Shown here in pieces: positions 56,949 to 64,000 of a stretch of DNA of 64,000 bases. Position 1 is the first letter of the stretch; every line of letters starts with the position of its first letter. Source of the stretch: Palsa-504 sp963744005 (GTDB taxonomy: Bacteria; Actinomycetota; Actinomycetes; Streptosporangiales; Streptosporangiaceae); the NCBI GenBank assembly GCA_963744005.1, contig CAVURU010000004.1, positions 496,001 through 560,000 on the forward strand, given 5' to 3'. The notes under the pieces were generated by a model. That model ran no database searches and had not been told where the DNA came from. It saw nothing but the letters and a program-made list of their open reading frames with translations. The translations under genes and the position numbers were made by a program.

Positions 56949-57524
56949 ATGCGCCTTGCCACCTTGTCCTCCGAGCACATGACCCCCGAGCAGGTCGACC
57001 TGTACCGGCAGATCCTCGGCGGCCCGCGCGGCCAGGGGCCGCGCACGGTCCTGCTGGCCAGCGGGGAGGGCGGCCTGGCCGGGCCGTTCAACGCCATGCT
57101 GTACGCCCCCGAGGTGGGGCACGCGCTGCAGGACCTCGGCGCAGCCATCAGGTTCCGCACCCAGCTGGCGCCCCGGGTCCGCGAGACGGCCATCCTGCTC
57201 GTCGCGCACGCCTGGGACGCCGCCTACGAGCGGGCCGCGCACGAGCTGATCGGCCGCGACGCCGGCCTGGCCGACGCGGAGATCGAGGCGCTGCGCACCG
57301 GGGCCGACCCCGGCTTCACCGACGAGCAGGAACGGGTCGCCTGCCAGGTCGTCAGGTCCCTGATCGGCGCGGGCGACCTGGACGACGAGCAGTACGCCCA
57401 GGCCGTCGCCGTCCTGGGCGAGCAGGCCCTGGTCGAGCTGTCCGCCCTGGTCGGCTACTACGCCACCCTGGCCCTGCAGCTGCGCATCTTCCGCGTCACC
57501 GCCGACCCGGGCCCCGTCACCTGA
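56949..57524 (+). CDS. Carboxymuconolactone decarboxylase (AhpD-like) family protein
   Basis: 191 residues. Helical fold with LAPRVRETAILLVAHAWDAAYERAAHE, the CMD signature, but the paired Cys of AhpD (CxxC) are absent, so peroxidase activity is unlikely. Function unassigned. The ATG follows TAGGAGATC. Confidence 0.82.
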   Translation: MRLATLSSEHMTPEQVDLYRQILGGPRGQGPRTVLLASGEGGLAGPFNAMLYAPEVGHALQDLGAAIRFRTQLAPRVRETAILLVAHAWDAAYERAAHELIGRDAGLADAEIEALRTGADPGFTDEQERVACQVVRSLIGAGDLDDEQYAQAVAVLGEQALVELSALVGYYATLALQLRIFRVTADPGPVT

Positions 57525-57559
57525 GCCCGGTCGCGAACCGCGGCCGCGACCAGGGGACA

Positions 57560-57595
57560 GCCCCGGTACCTGGGAGTGGGAGCTGGTACCGGGGC
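57560..57595 (+). terminator. Hairpin terminator after the CMD-family gene
   Basis: A perfect 11-bp inverted repeat, GCCCCGGTACC (57560-57570) and GGTACCGGGGC (57585-57595), 35 bp after the stop. No T tract. Confidence 0.55.
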
Positions 57596-57632
57596 CGTCA
57601 TTCCCCCCTCTGGGATTTCATCATCACATTAT

Positions 57633-57682
57633 CAGACCAGATCAGACCAGTCTAGATATATGCCCTGGTCACTTGTGGTCTG
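57633..57682. promoter_or_regulatory. Operator array upstream of the GntR gene
   Basis: CAGACCAG occurs twice as direct repeats (57633-57640 and 57643-57650) and its inverted forms follow (CTGGTC at 57665-57670, TGGTCTG at 57676-57682), in an AT-rich stretch ending 14 bp before the GntR start. Probably autoregulatory sites. Confidence 0.5.
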
Positions 57683-57695
57683 CTAAATTTGCCTG

Positions 57696-57941
57696 ATGAC
57701 CGCACTTGAGGGGGTTCGGCATGATTTGCCCGAGCCGGCATACCGCCAGCTAGCGGCGATCTTGACCCAGCAGATCCAGGCCGGGCACTGGCGGACCGGG
57801 CCGCTGCCGTCGGTCAAGGCCCTCCAGTCGCAGTACGGGGTCGGCCGCGACACCGTCCTGCACGCCCTGCAGCTGCTCCGCGACGCGGGCCTGATCTTCA
57901 CCGTGGCCAAGCGCGGCAGCTACGTCGGCCACCCGGCCTGA
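57696..57941 (+). CDS. Small GntR-type DNA-binding protein
   Basis: 81 residues consisting only of the winged helix: AYRQLAAILTQQIQAGHW, LPSVKALQSQYGVGRDTVLHAL, FTVAKRGSYVG. No effector domain follows, as in many actinobacterial mini-GntR proteins. The start ATG at 57696 is poorly supported by a ribosome-binding site. Confidence 0.82.
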   Translation: MTALEGVRHDLPEPAYRQLAAILTQQIQAGHWRTGPLPSVKALQSQYGVGRDTVLHALQLLRDAGLIFTVAKRGSYVGHPA

Positions 57942-58008
57942 CCCGGCCCTGCGGCGCGCCCTGACCTCTCAACTTTCTGTCCGCTGCTTCTGCGGCTAGG
58001 ATGCCGCG

Positions 58009-58913
58009 GTGGTCTCGGTTTTGTTCGCGCTGCTCACGGCCCTGGCCAACGGGCTGGCGTCGGTCTTCCAGCGGCAGGCGGCGGTGACCGCGCCGCCCGA
58101 GCGCGCCCTGCACCTGTCCCTGTTCGGCTACCTGATCAGGCGCAAGATCTGGCTGGCCGGCATCGGGCTGGTCATCGTCGCCTCGGTCTGCCAGGCCGTC
58201 GCGCTGGATACCGGCCCGGTCGCGCTCGTCCAGCCCATCTTCATCATCGAGCTGCCCTTCACCCTGCTCGTGGCCAGCTGGCTGAACCACCGGCGGCTGC
58301 CCGCCGCCACCTGGTGGGCGGTCGGCCTGGTCACGGTCAGCCTGGGGCCGGCCTGGCCGCCGCCGCGCCGTCCGGCGGCACGGACCAGGCCAGCACGCGG
58401 GTGTGGATCACCGCGCTGGTCGTGACCGCCGCGTTCGAGACCGTGGTCATCACCGTGGGCGTACGGGCCCGGGGCAACGTCCGGGGCGCCGCCTTCGGCC
58501 TGGCCGCGGCCTGCGGGTACGCCCTGACCGCCACGCTGATGAAGAGCGCGGTCACCGAGCTGAACCACGGGGCCGGGGCCTTCTTCGGCGCCTGGCAGCT
58601 GTACGGGACCGCCCTGGCCGGCGTCGGCGCGCTGTTCCTGCTGCAGAACGCGCTCCAGGCCGGCACCCTGGTCGCCGTGCAGCCGCCGCTGACCCTGGGC
58701 GACGCGCTGATCAGCGCCTGCTACGGAGTGACCGTGTACGGCGAGGAGGTGCAGACCGGCCCCTGGGCGCTCACCATCGCGTGCGCGGCCGCGATCGCGG
58801 TCGGCATCGGCTGCGTCCAGCTGTCCCGCTCGCTGGCCATGGTCCACGGGGCCCAGCCCACCGCCGGAGCGGCCGGCAACGGAGCCGGGGCCGAGAACGC
58901 CGTTACCGGCTGA
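58009..58913 (+). pseudogene. DMT family transporter, frameshifted as sequenced (paralogue 1)
   Basis: About 300 residues and ten membrane helices if repaired. The first half (MVSVLFALLTALANGLASVF) runs in one frame to about 58343, and the remainder (AGLAAAAPSGGTDQAST...) in the frame one base earlier. Adding one G to the GGGG at 58344-58347 joins them to a normal 301-residue protein. The second DMT gene at 59878 is a clear paralogue with the same type of break. The substrate is unknown; similar proteins are annotated only as DMT transporters. Confidence 0.85.
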
Positions 58914-59631
58914 TCACGACCGCCTCGCCGGGCACCTTCACCAGCTTGTGGAAGAAGCTGGCCACGTCCATCGGCAGCCGCACGCAGCCGTGCGAGGCGG
59001 CCTTGAGCGGCACGTACGTGTCGCCGTGGATCGCGTACGCGGTGCCGATGAAGAACACCGAGTTGTACATCTCGCCCAGCGGGACCTGGATCCAGCCCGG
59101 GTAGAAGGACCGGGTGTGGAACACGCCGGTCGGCGTGCGGGCCACGCCGCAGCCGCCGCCGGGGGAGCAGTAGTAGTACCCGCCGCCGGTCGAGACGTGG
59201 CTGACCAGCTGGATCTTGTTGTTCTTGTACAGGACCAGGACCTCGGTGCTGAGGTTGACCTCGATCCGGTTCGCCCCGGCCTTGCGGTTCAGCACCCGCG
59301 GCGCCTTCGGGTGGGCCAGTGCCCGCTGCATCGCGGCGTTCACGTAGCTCTCGCCCGGCAGGCCCTGCGACCGCTGGAAGGCCCACACCGCCTCCAGCGT
59401 GTTGGTGCTGAAGTGACCGTCGATCGCGCCCGGGTAGTAGTGCAGGGCCTCCAGCCGGCGCTGCAGGGTCTTGATCGCCGCGCTGCTCTGCCCGTACTTC
59501 AGCGTTTTCGCCGCCGCGGGCGCCCCCTGCGCGGCCGGGGACCCTTTGGCCGAGGTCGCGGCGTCCGCCGCCACCGGCACGATCAGGGCCAGCACCACGG
59601 CGAGCAGGACTGACATCCACAGGCGTCGCAT
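58903..59631 (-). CDS. L,D-transpeptidase with peptidoglycan-binding domain
   Basis: 242 residues. Signal peptide (residues 1-25), a PG_binding_1 domain (about 40-105, SSAAIKTLQRRLEALHYYPG), then a YkuD catalytic domain with IHGD and SHGCVRLP (nucleophile Cys216). Forms 3-3 cross-links or attaches proteins to peptidoglycan outside the cell. The ATG at 59631 has GGAGG upstream. It lies convergent to DMT paralogue 1, overlapping it by 11 bp. Confidence 0.9.
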   Translation of the reverse strand: MRRLWMSVLLAVVLALIVPVAADAATSAKGSPAAQGAPAAAKTLKYGQSSAAIKTLQRRLEALHYYPGAIDGHFSTNTLEAVWAFQRSQGLPGESYVNAAMQRALAHPKAPRVLNRKAGANRIEVNLSTEVLVLYKNNKIQLVSHVSTGGGYYYCSPGGGCGVARTPTGVFHTRSFYPGWIQVPLGEMYNSVFFIGTAYAIHGDTYVPLKAASHGCVRLPMDVASFFHKLVKVPGEAVVISR

Positions 59632-59877
59632 GATGAACCTCCGCACCACTGTCTGATCAGGCGATAACCGCCCGAAGGAGGCACATGGTGGCGCCCCGTT
59701 AGTCGCTAGATACCCCAAGATTAGGCCGGGGTACCACGAACCCCTACGACCGGCACATCTCGATCTGGTCCCAGCTGTGTCACGCCGTCCCCCGTGGCGG
59801 CTGGGGTGTCACCCGCGTCGTGCCGGGTAGCAGACGCCGGTCACGCCGTCGCGGGACGGCCCGGCCAGGGAGGCCCG

Positions 59878-60743
59878 ATGCTGAGCTACATCCTGGCCCT
59901 GCTGGCCGCCTGCGCCAACGCCGCGTCCTCGGTCCTGCAGCGGCAGGCCAACCGCCGGGTGCCCCAGCGGCAGAACATGAGCTGGCGGCTCATCCGCAGC
60001 CTGCTGCACCAGCCGGTGTGGTTCGGCGGCATCGCGGCCATCACGGCCGGCTTCCTGCTCCAGGCCACCGCGCTGGGCGAGGGCGAGCTGTCCACCGTGG
60101 AGCCGATCCTGATCCTGGAGCTGCCGCTGACCCTGATCATCGCCTCCCGGGCCTTCGGCCAGCCCATGCGCGGCCGCGAATGGGCCTGCGCGGCCGCGAT
60201 GACCATCGGGCTCGGCGCGCTGCTGTTCCTGCTGCAGCCGTCGGCGGGCCGTTCGGGCCACGTGCACTGGTACGCCTGGGCGGGCGGCGTCGGCGCCAGC
60301 CTCATCCTGGTCGGCGGCCTGGTCGCGCTGGCCCTGCGGGCCGCCCCGGGGGGCTCCGGCGGGGCCTGCCGGGCCGCGCTGCTGGGCGCGGCCGGCGGGG
60401 CCGCCTTCGGGCTGACCGCGGCGCTGATGAAGGGGATGACCACGACCTTCGGCGGCGGCCTCGGAGCCACCTGCTGGCCAGCTGGCCGCTCTACGCCATG
60501 ATCGCCGCGGGCGGCCTCGGCATGTTCCTGGTCCAGTCGGCCATGAACGCGGGCGGCCTGCTCGCCGCCCAGCCCGGCCTGACCCTGGCCGACCCGGTCC
60601 TGTCCATCCTGTGGGGGGCGCTGGTCTTCCGCGAGCGGGTCCGCGGCGGGATCCTCATCATGCCCGAGGTGGCCAGCCTGGCCCTGGTCGCCGCGGCCGT
60701 GATCGCGCTGGCCCGCTCGCCGCTGCTGGCTGAGTCCGGCTAG
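59878..60743 (+). pseudogene. DMT family transporter, frameshifted as sequenced (paralogue 2)
   Basis: Starts MLSYILALLAACANAASSVLQ with CAGGGAGG upstream. The frame holds to about 60463; then LLASWPLYAMIAAGGLGMFL and the rest are read one base earlier. One extra G at 60463-60464 gives GLGSHLLASW and a 288-residue protein with ten helices. Paralogue of the gene at 58009. Confidence 0.85.
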
Positions 60744-61108
60744 GCCCGGGGCTCGACGGCGCCGGCCGCCGCCAGGAAGCCGAGTGCCTCCGTCACGCCC
60801 GGGAAGACCCGCAGCACCTGGTCTGCGCCGGTGAGCTCGAGCACCCGCAGCACGGCCGTCCCGGACACGGCCAGCGCCACCTGCCCGCCCTGGCCCCTGG
60901 CCCGCCGGTGCGCGTCCACCAGCGCGTGCAGCCCCGCCGAGTCGCAGAACCGGGTCTCGCTCATGTCGACCACGTAGGCCCCGTCCCGCCCGGCCGCCTC
61001 GAGCAGCGCCGCGCGCAGGCCATCAGCGTTGGTGATGTCGATCTCCGCGGGGGCCGACACGACCGGCACGCCGCTGACCATTTCGACGGGGAACCCGGAC
61101 TGCGACAT
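60740..61108 (-). CDS. STAS domain anti-sigma factor antagonist
   Basis: 122 residues. STAS fold with the phosphorylation-site Ser57 in FCDSAGLHAL. Such proteins free a sigma factor by binding its anti-sigma kinase when unphosphorylated. I take the ATG at 61108 (GAGAGG eight bases upstream); a GTG at 61117 is also in frame. Its stop overlaps that of DMT paralogue 2. No partner kinase is in the window. Confidence 0.85.
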   Translation of the reverse strand: MSQSGFPVEMVSGVPVVSAPAEIDITNADGLRAALLEAAGRDGAYVVDMSETRFCDSAGLHALVDAHRRARGQGGQVALAVSGTAVLRVLELTGADQVLRVFPGVTEALGFLAAAGAVEPRA

Positions 61109-61273
61109 CTCCGTCACCTCTCATGGCCGCCGGCGCGAGCCGTGCGGGCCGCGCCGGGAATCGCTTCCGGATCCAGGATCGGCACCGGGCGGACAGGTGT
61201 CAATGGAAGAACGATATAAAATTCATGCAATTTTTGTGGCGCAACTTCTCTCATGTTTCTAAGATCAGGTTCT
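61109..61273. promoter_or_regulatory. Divergent AT-rich promoter region
   Basis: Between the STAS gene and the winged-helix gene, with an AT-rich core at 61200-61250 (ATATAAAATTCATGCAATTT). Probably carries both promoters. No gene. Confidence 0.4.
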
Positions 61274-61654
61274 ATGAACGGGCGCGGCGACGACACCGGG
61301 AGCTGGACCTTGCTCACCGGGCACGGCCGTGTCCTGGTGGAGATCGCCCGGGACCCGGACGCCCGGATCCGCGACATCAGCGCGGCCGCGGGGCTGACCG
61401 ACCGCACCGTCCAGGCCATCGTGGCTGACCTCGAGGCGGCCGGCTACCTCACCCGCACCCGGGCCGGCCGCCGCACCCGGTACACCGTGAACCACGACAG
61501 CCTCTTCCGGCACTCGGCCCAGGAAGGCCTGCGCGTCGGCCCGCTCCTCGACCTGCTCGCCGAGTCCAGTCCCGCGCCGGGCCGCACGGCTCCCGCGCTG
61601 GATCTCACGGCCGTCCCGCCCGACCCTCCGCCCGGGACCCATCCCGCTTCCTGA
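61274..61654 (+). CDS. Winged-helix transcriptional regulator
   Basis: 126 residues. A MarR/ArsR-like winged helix (LTGHGRVLVEIARDPDARIR, AAGLTDRTVQAIVADLEAAG, GYLTRTRAGRRTRYTVN), then a Pro-rich tail. The ligand is unknown. It is divergent from the STAS gene. Confidence 0.78.
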   Translation: MNGRGDDTGSWTLLTGHGRVLVEIARDPDARIRDISAAAGLTDRTVQAIVADLEAAGYLTRTRAGRRTRYTVNHDSLFRHSAQEGLRVGPLLDLLAESSPAPGRTAPALDLTAVPPDPPPGTHPAS

Positions 61655-61686
61655 CCGAACGGGAACCCTGGCTCCTCGGGCCCCGT

Positions 61687-62601
61687 CTACCCGGGCCTCC
61701 GCCGCACTCGCGGCCGTAACTGCAGGCCCGCCGCGGCGTCGGTCACGTGCCGCAGCAGCAGCGCCGTGGTCACCGGGCCGACCCCGCCCGGCACCGGGCT
61801 GAGCGCGCCTGCCACCTCGGCCGCCTTCGGGTCGACGTCCCCGGCCAGGCCCCCGCCGGCGGTGGCGTTGGTGCCCACGTCGACCACCGTGGCGCCCGGG
61901 CCCACGTGCTCGGGACCGATCAGCCCGGTCCGGCCCACCGCCACCACCAGGACGTCCGCCTGCCGGGTGATGGCGGCCAGGTCCCGGGTGCGGGAGTGGC
62001 AGATGGTGACCGTGGCGTTGCGGTCCAGCAGCAGGTGCGCCACCGGCTTGCCCACCACCGCGGACCGGCCCACCACCACCGCGTGCCGGCCGGCCAGCTC
62101 GACCTGGTGGTGATCCAGCAGCCGCATCACCGCCTCCGCGGTGGCCGGCGCGAAGGCGGGCAGCCCGGTCATGAGCCGGCCCAGCGACACCGGGTTGGCC
62201 CCGTCTACGTCCTTGGCCGGGTCGATCTCGGCGGCCAGCTCGGCCAGCTGCGCGCCGCCGGGCAGCGGGGTGGTCAGGATGATGCCGTGCACGGTGGGGT
62301 CCGCGGACAGCGCTGCCAGCTGGGCGGCGATTCCCGCCGCGGTGGCCTGCGCGCTGAGGTCCTCCACCTCGCAGGCGATCCCGGCCTTGCCCGCCGCCGA
62401 CACGATCGACCGCACGTACCAGGCGCTGGACTCGTCGTCGGTGGCGGTGACCACGCTGAGCCGCGGCGGGCGGCCCGCCGCGGCCAGCTCGGCCGCCGCG
62501 GCCGCCGTCCCGGCGCGGATCTCCGCCGCCAGCTCCCGCCCGGACAGCTGCCGTCCGGGAGCCTCCCGTTCGGCCCGCTCCCGTTCCGATGGCGCGCTCA
62601 C
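61687..62601 (-). CDS. folD: FolD-like methylene-THF dehydrogenase lacking cyclohydrolase residues
   Basis: 304 residues with the FolD fold. KDVDGANPVSLGRL, GRSAVVGKPVAHLL and PVPGGVGPVTTALL are typical. Of the cyclohydrolase residues Tyr62 is kept in WYVRSI, but the catalytic Lys (YVxxK) is Ile66, and the Gln of VQLPLP is Thr110 (IILTTPLP); Asp in KDVDG is present. In known FolD proteins the Lys is needed for cyclohydrolase activity. The NADP dehydrogenase half should work. It overlaps the FchA-like gene by ATGA, which supports a split of functions. Confidence 0.88.
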   Translation of the reverse strand: MSAPSERERAEREAPGRQLSGRELAAEIRAGTAAAAAELAAAGRPPRLSVVTATDDESSAWYVRSIVSAAGKAGIACEVEDLSAQATAAGIAAQLAALSADPTVHGIILTTPLPGGAQLAELAAEIDPAKDVDGANPVSLGRLMTGLPAFAPATAEAVMRLLDHHQVELAGRHAVVVGRSAVVGKPVAHLLLDRNATVTICHSRTRDLAAITRQADVLVVAVGRTGLIGPEHVGPGATVVDVGTNATAGGGLAGDVDPKAAEVAGALSPVPGGVGPVTTALLLRHVTDAAAGLQLRPRVRRRPG

Positions 62602-63212
62602 CGGCTGATCTCCTCGCGCACCGCCGCGACCACCCGGTCGGCGCGGGCCGTCACGTCGTCGGTGACCTCGCTGATGGCCGCCAGCTCGGCCTGGGCCTCC
62701 GGGTCCGTCAGCCCGCGCAGGTTGACCTCGATGTTGACCTGCGCCGTGACCGCGGCGGCCCGGGCCGCTTCGGCGGCCGCGGCCACGTCGGTGATCACGT
62801 TGCGGTTCCCGGCCGGCAGCAGCGCTTCGGCCAGGCTGACCAGCAGCAGGGTCAGGCGTACTACGTCGGCGGGCGGCCGGGCCGCCCCGACCGTGGCCTT
62901 GGCGATGGCGGCCGAGCGGGCCTCCTTCTCCTCGGGCGTCTCCCGCGGCAGCTGGTAGGCCTCGCCCACCGCGCCGAACGCGGCAGCGTCCGCCTCGGCC
63001 AGGGACAGGGCGTCGTCCCGGAGCCCGTCGGCCTCGGTGACGACGTGATTCATCAGCTCAGCGTCGTATTTGGCGCCGTTGCTGTACCGGGCCACCATGG
63101 CCAGCAGTGCGGCCGACTGCGCGGCGTGCAAGGCGGCGGTGGCGCCGCCTCCCGGGGCAGGCACCCGGGCCGCGAGCTGGTCGAGGAAGGCAGTGATCGT
63201 CTCGTCGCGCAT
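62598..63212 (-). CDS. FchA-like methenyl-THF cyclohydrolase/cyclodeaminase
   Basis: 204 residues, all helical. FTCD_C/FchA family signature: FLDQLAARVPAPGGGATAALHAAQSAALLAMVARY. Family members act as formimino-THF cyclodeaminases or methenyl-THF cyclohydrolases. Next to a FolD-like enzyme without a cyclohydrolase site, the cyclohydrolase role is the better guess. ATG at 63212. It is divergent from csoR across 39 bp. Confidence 0.87.
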   Translation of the reverse strand: MRDETITAFLDQLAARVPAPGGGATAALHAAQSAALLAMVARYSNGAKYDAELMNHVVTEADGLRDDALSLAEADAAAFGAVGEAYQLPRETPEEKEARSAAIAKATVGAARPPADVVRLTLLLVSLAEALLPAGNRNVITDVAAAAEAARAAAVTAQVNIEVNLRGLTDPEAQAELAAISEVTDDVTARADRVVAAVREEISR

Positions 63213-63251
63213 ACCGTGAGGTTATCCAGAAGCATCACCTACAGTTGGATC

Positions 63252-63533
63252 ATGCGCGGGTATACGCAGGACAAAGAGGCTTATCTCAAGCGGCTGCGCC
63301 GCATCGAAGGGCAGGTCCGCGGACTCCAGCGGATGGTGGAATCCGACACCTACTGCATCGACATCCTGACCCAGGTCTCGGCCGTGACCCGGGCGCTGCA
63401 GGCCGTGGCCCTCGGCCTGGTCGAAGACCACCTCGGCCACTGCGTGGCCCAGGCCATCGAGGCCGGCGGTCCCGAGGCCGAGGAGAAGGTCAAGGAAGCC
63501 TCCGAGGCCATCGCCCGCCTGGTCCGGTCCTGA
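63252..63533 (+). CDS. csoR: CsoR-family copper-sensing repressor
   Basis: 93 residues. The Cu(I) ligands Cys35, His60 and Cys64 match Cys36/His61/Cys65 of M. tuberculosis CsoR (DTYCIDIL, DHLGHCV). Copper binding releases the repressor from DNA. No copper exporter gene is visible within the window. Confidence 0.88.
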   Translation: MRGYTQDKEAYLKRLRRIEGQVRGLQRMVESDTYCIDILTQVSAVTRALQAVALGLVEDHLGHCVAQAIEAGGPEAEEKVKEASEAIARLVRS

Positions 63534-63566
63534 CCGAGCCCGGCCTCCGCAGCACCGGCCGCCGCT

Positions 63567-63664
63567 AGAACAGGCCCGTCAGAACAGGGCCGTCAGAACA
63601 GGCCCGTCAGAACAGGGCCGTCAGAACAGGGCCGTCAGAACAGGGCCGTCAGAACAGGGCCGTC
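63567..63664. repeat. 15-bp tandem repeat GCCGTCAGAACAGGG
   Basis: Six or more copies of a 15-bp unit (alternating CCCGTCAGAACAGG and GCCGTCAGAACAGGG) in the intergenic stretch after csoR. The last copy includes the end of the NmrA-like gene. Confidence 0.85.
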
Positions 63665-64000
63665 GTCTGGCCCGGCACCGGCACCAGGAAGCTGGCCCGC
63701 GCATCGTCCAGCCAGTATTCGACCGACCCCGGCTCCGCCCCGGTCAGCTCGCGCACCGAGGTGGTGACCGTGGCCGCCCCGCCCGCCCGGATCCAGTCGA
63801 ACAGCTCCAGGTTCCCGTCCGCCTGCCATCCGCTCGCCCCGCTGGCCACCATGTCCTCCCGGACCTGGGCCGCCGGCCGGTCCGCGTAGTCGACCTTCCG
63901 CGCGAAGACGGCCGAGATCCGCTGCGCGACGTCCCGCGCGCTCAGCGCCTCCGGCCCGGTCAGCGTGTAGGTCGCGCCCTCGTGACCCGGGCCGGTCAGC
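63649..64000 (-). CDS. NmrA-like NAD(P)H-binding reductase, C-terminal fragment
   Basis: The gene runs off the right edge. About 116 residues are present: a segment containing TYTLTGPEALSARDVAQRIS, RKVDYADRP, and a tail ending GAEPGSVEYWLDD. These features match the C-terminus of NmrA/SDR-a5 proteins. The function is unassigned. The stop (63649-63651) lies within the tandem repeat. Confidence 0.7.
   Translation of the reverse strand, partial: LTGPGHEGATYTLTGPEALSARDVAQRISAVFARKVDYADRPAAQVREDMVASGASGWQADGNLELFDWIRAGGAATVTTSVRELTGAEPGSVEYWLDDARASFLVPVPGQTTALF

Overview
The window is about 64 kb of uninterrupted, very high-GC chromosome. Gene spacing is tight, GTG starts are common and start/stop overlaps (GTGA/ATGA) are frequent. 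The gene content (GroEL with a His-rich tail, GuaB plus the CBS-less GuaB3, AdnA/AdnB, a mycobacterial-type LpdA, DUF2630 and DUF5313) points to an actinomycete of the Actinomycetota, probably near Streptosporangiales; the exact genus cannot be read from the sequence. I see no rRNA, tRNA, prophage, IS element or CRISPR array. Most of the window is core metabolism, with regulatory islands between.

Layout. 1-5.1 kb: start of a galT-like gene (minus strand), a CNNM/CBS membrane protein, guaA and a membrane diguanylate cyclase. 5.1-9.0 kb: a coiled-coil protein divergent from a CIRCE-controlled groES-groEL. 9.1-14.3 kb: a secreted sedolisin, guaB (frameshifted as sequenced), guaB3 and trpS. 14.3-25 kb: a D,D-carboxypeptidase, a YbdK-type ligase, an M20 amidohydrolase, small membrane proteins, an LpdA-type flavoprotein and a large PAS-GGDEF-EAL protein. 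25-34.6 kb: branched-chain amino acid genes ilvB-ilvN-ilvC, leuB, ilvE and cimA, with separate leader-peptide attenuators before ilvB (Ile/Leu/Val codons) and cimA (three Ile codons). 34.6-47.1 kb: DNA repair (AlkZ-like glycosylase, alkyltransferase-like protein, AdnA and AdnB, each Adn gene behind a near-identical damage-type promoter), an FAH-family enzyme and a mycosin-like protease. 47.2-49.4 kb: a cupin/XRE regulator divergent from azlCD, and a thiamine-binding-type protein. 49.6-56.7 kb: the most unusual locus, an ABC-ATPase/GAF/histidine-kinase fusion, its response regulator and a xylose-type ABC importer. 57-64 kb: small regulators, two paralogous DMT transporters (both frameshifted as sequenced) around an L,D-transpeptidase, a STAS protein, a folate pair (FolD-like plus FchA-like), CsoR and the end of an NmrA-like reductase.

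How the genes work together. The ilv/leu/cim block can make Ile by the pyruvate-citramalate route and Val/Leu from pyruvate. The folate pair looks like a division of labour, because the FolD-like enzyme has lost its cyclohydrolase residues and a separate cyclohydrolase overlaps it. In the kinase-transporter locus, the kinase carries its own ABC ATPase closely resembling the importer's single-domain ATPase, and an 11-nt-spaced direct repeat in front of the binding-protein gene is a candidate operator for the partner regulator.

Sequence quality. At least three conserved genes are broken by what looks like loss of one G from a short G run, and three further indels are suspected. This points to residual consensus errors, so those genes are probably intact in the organism.
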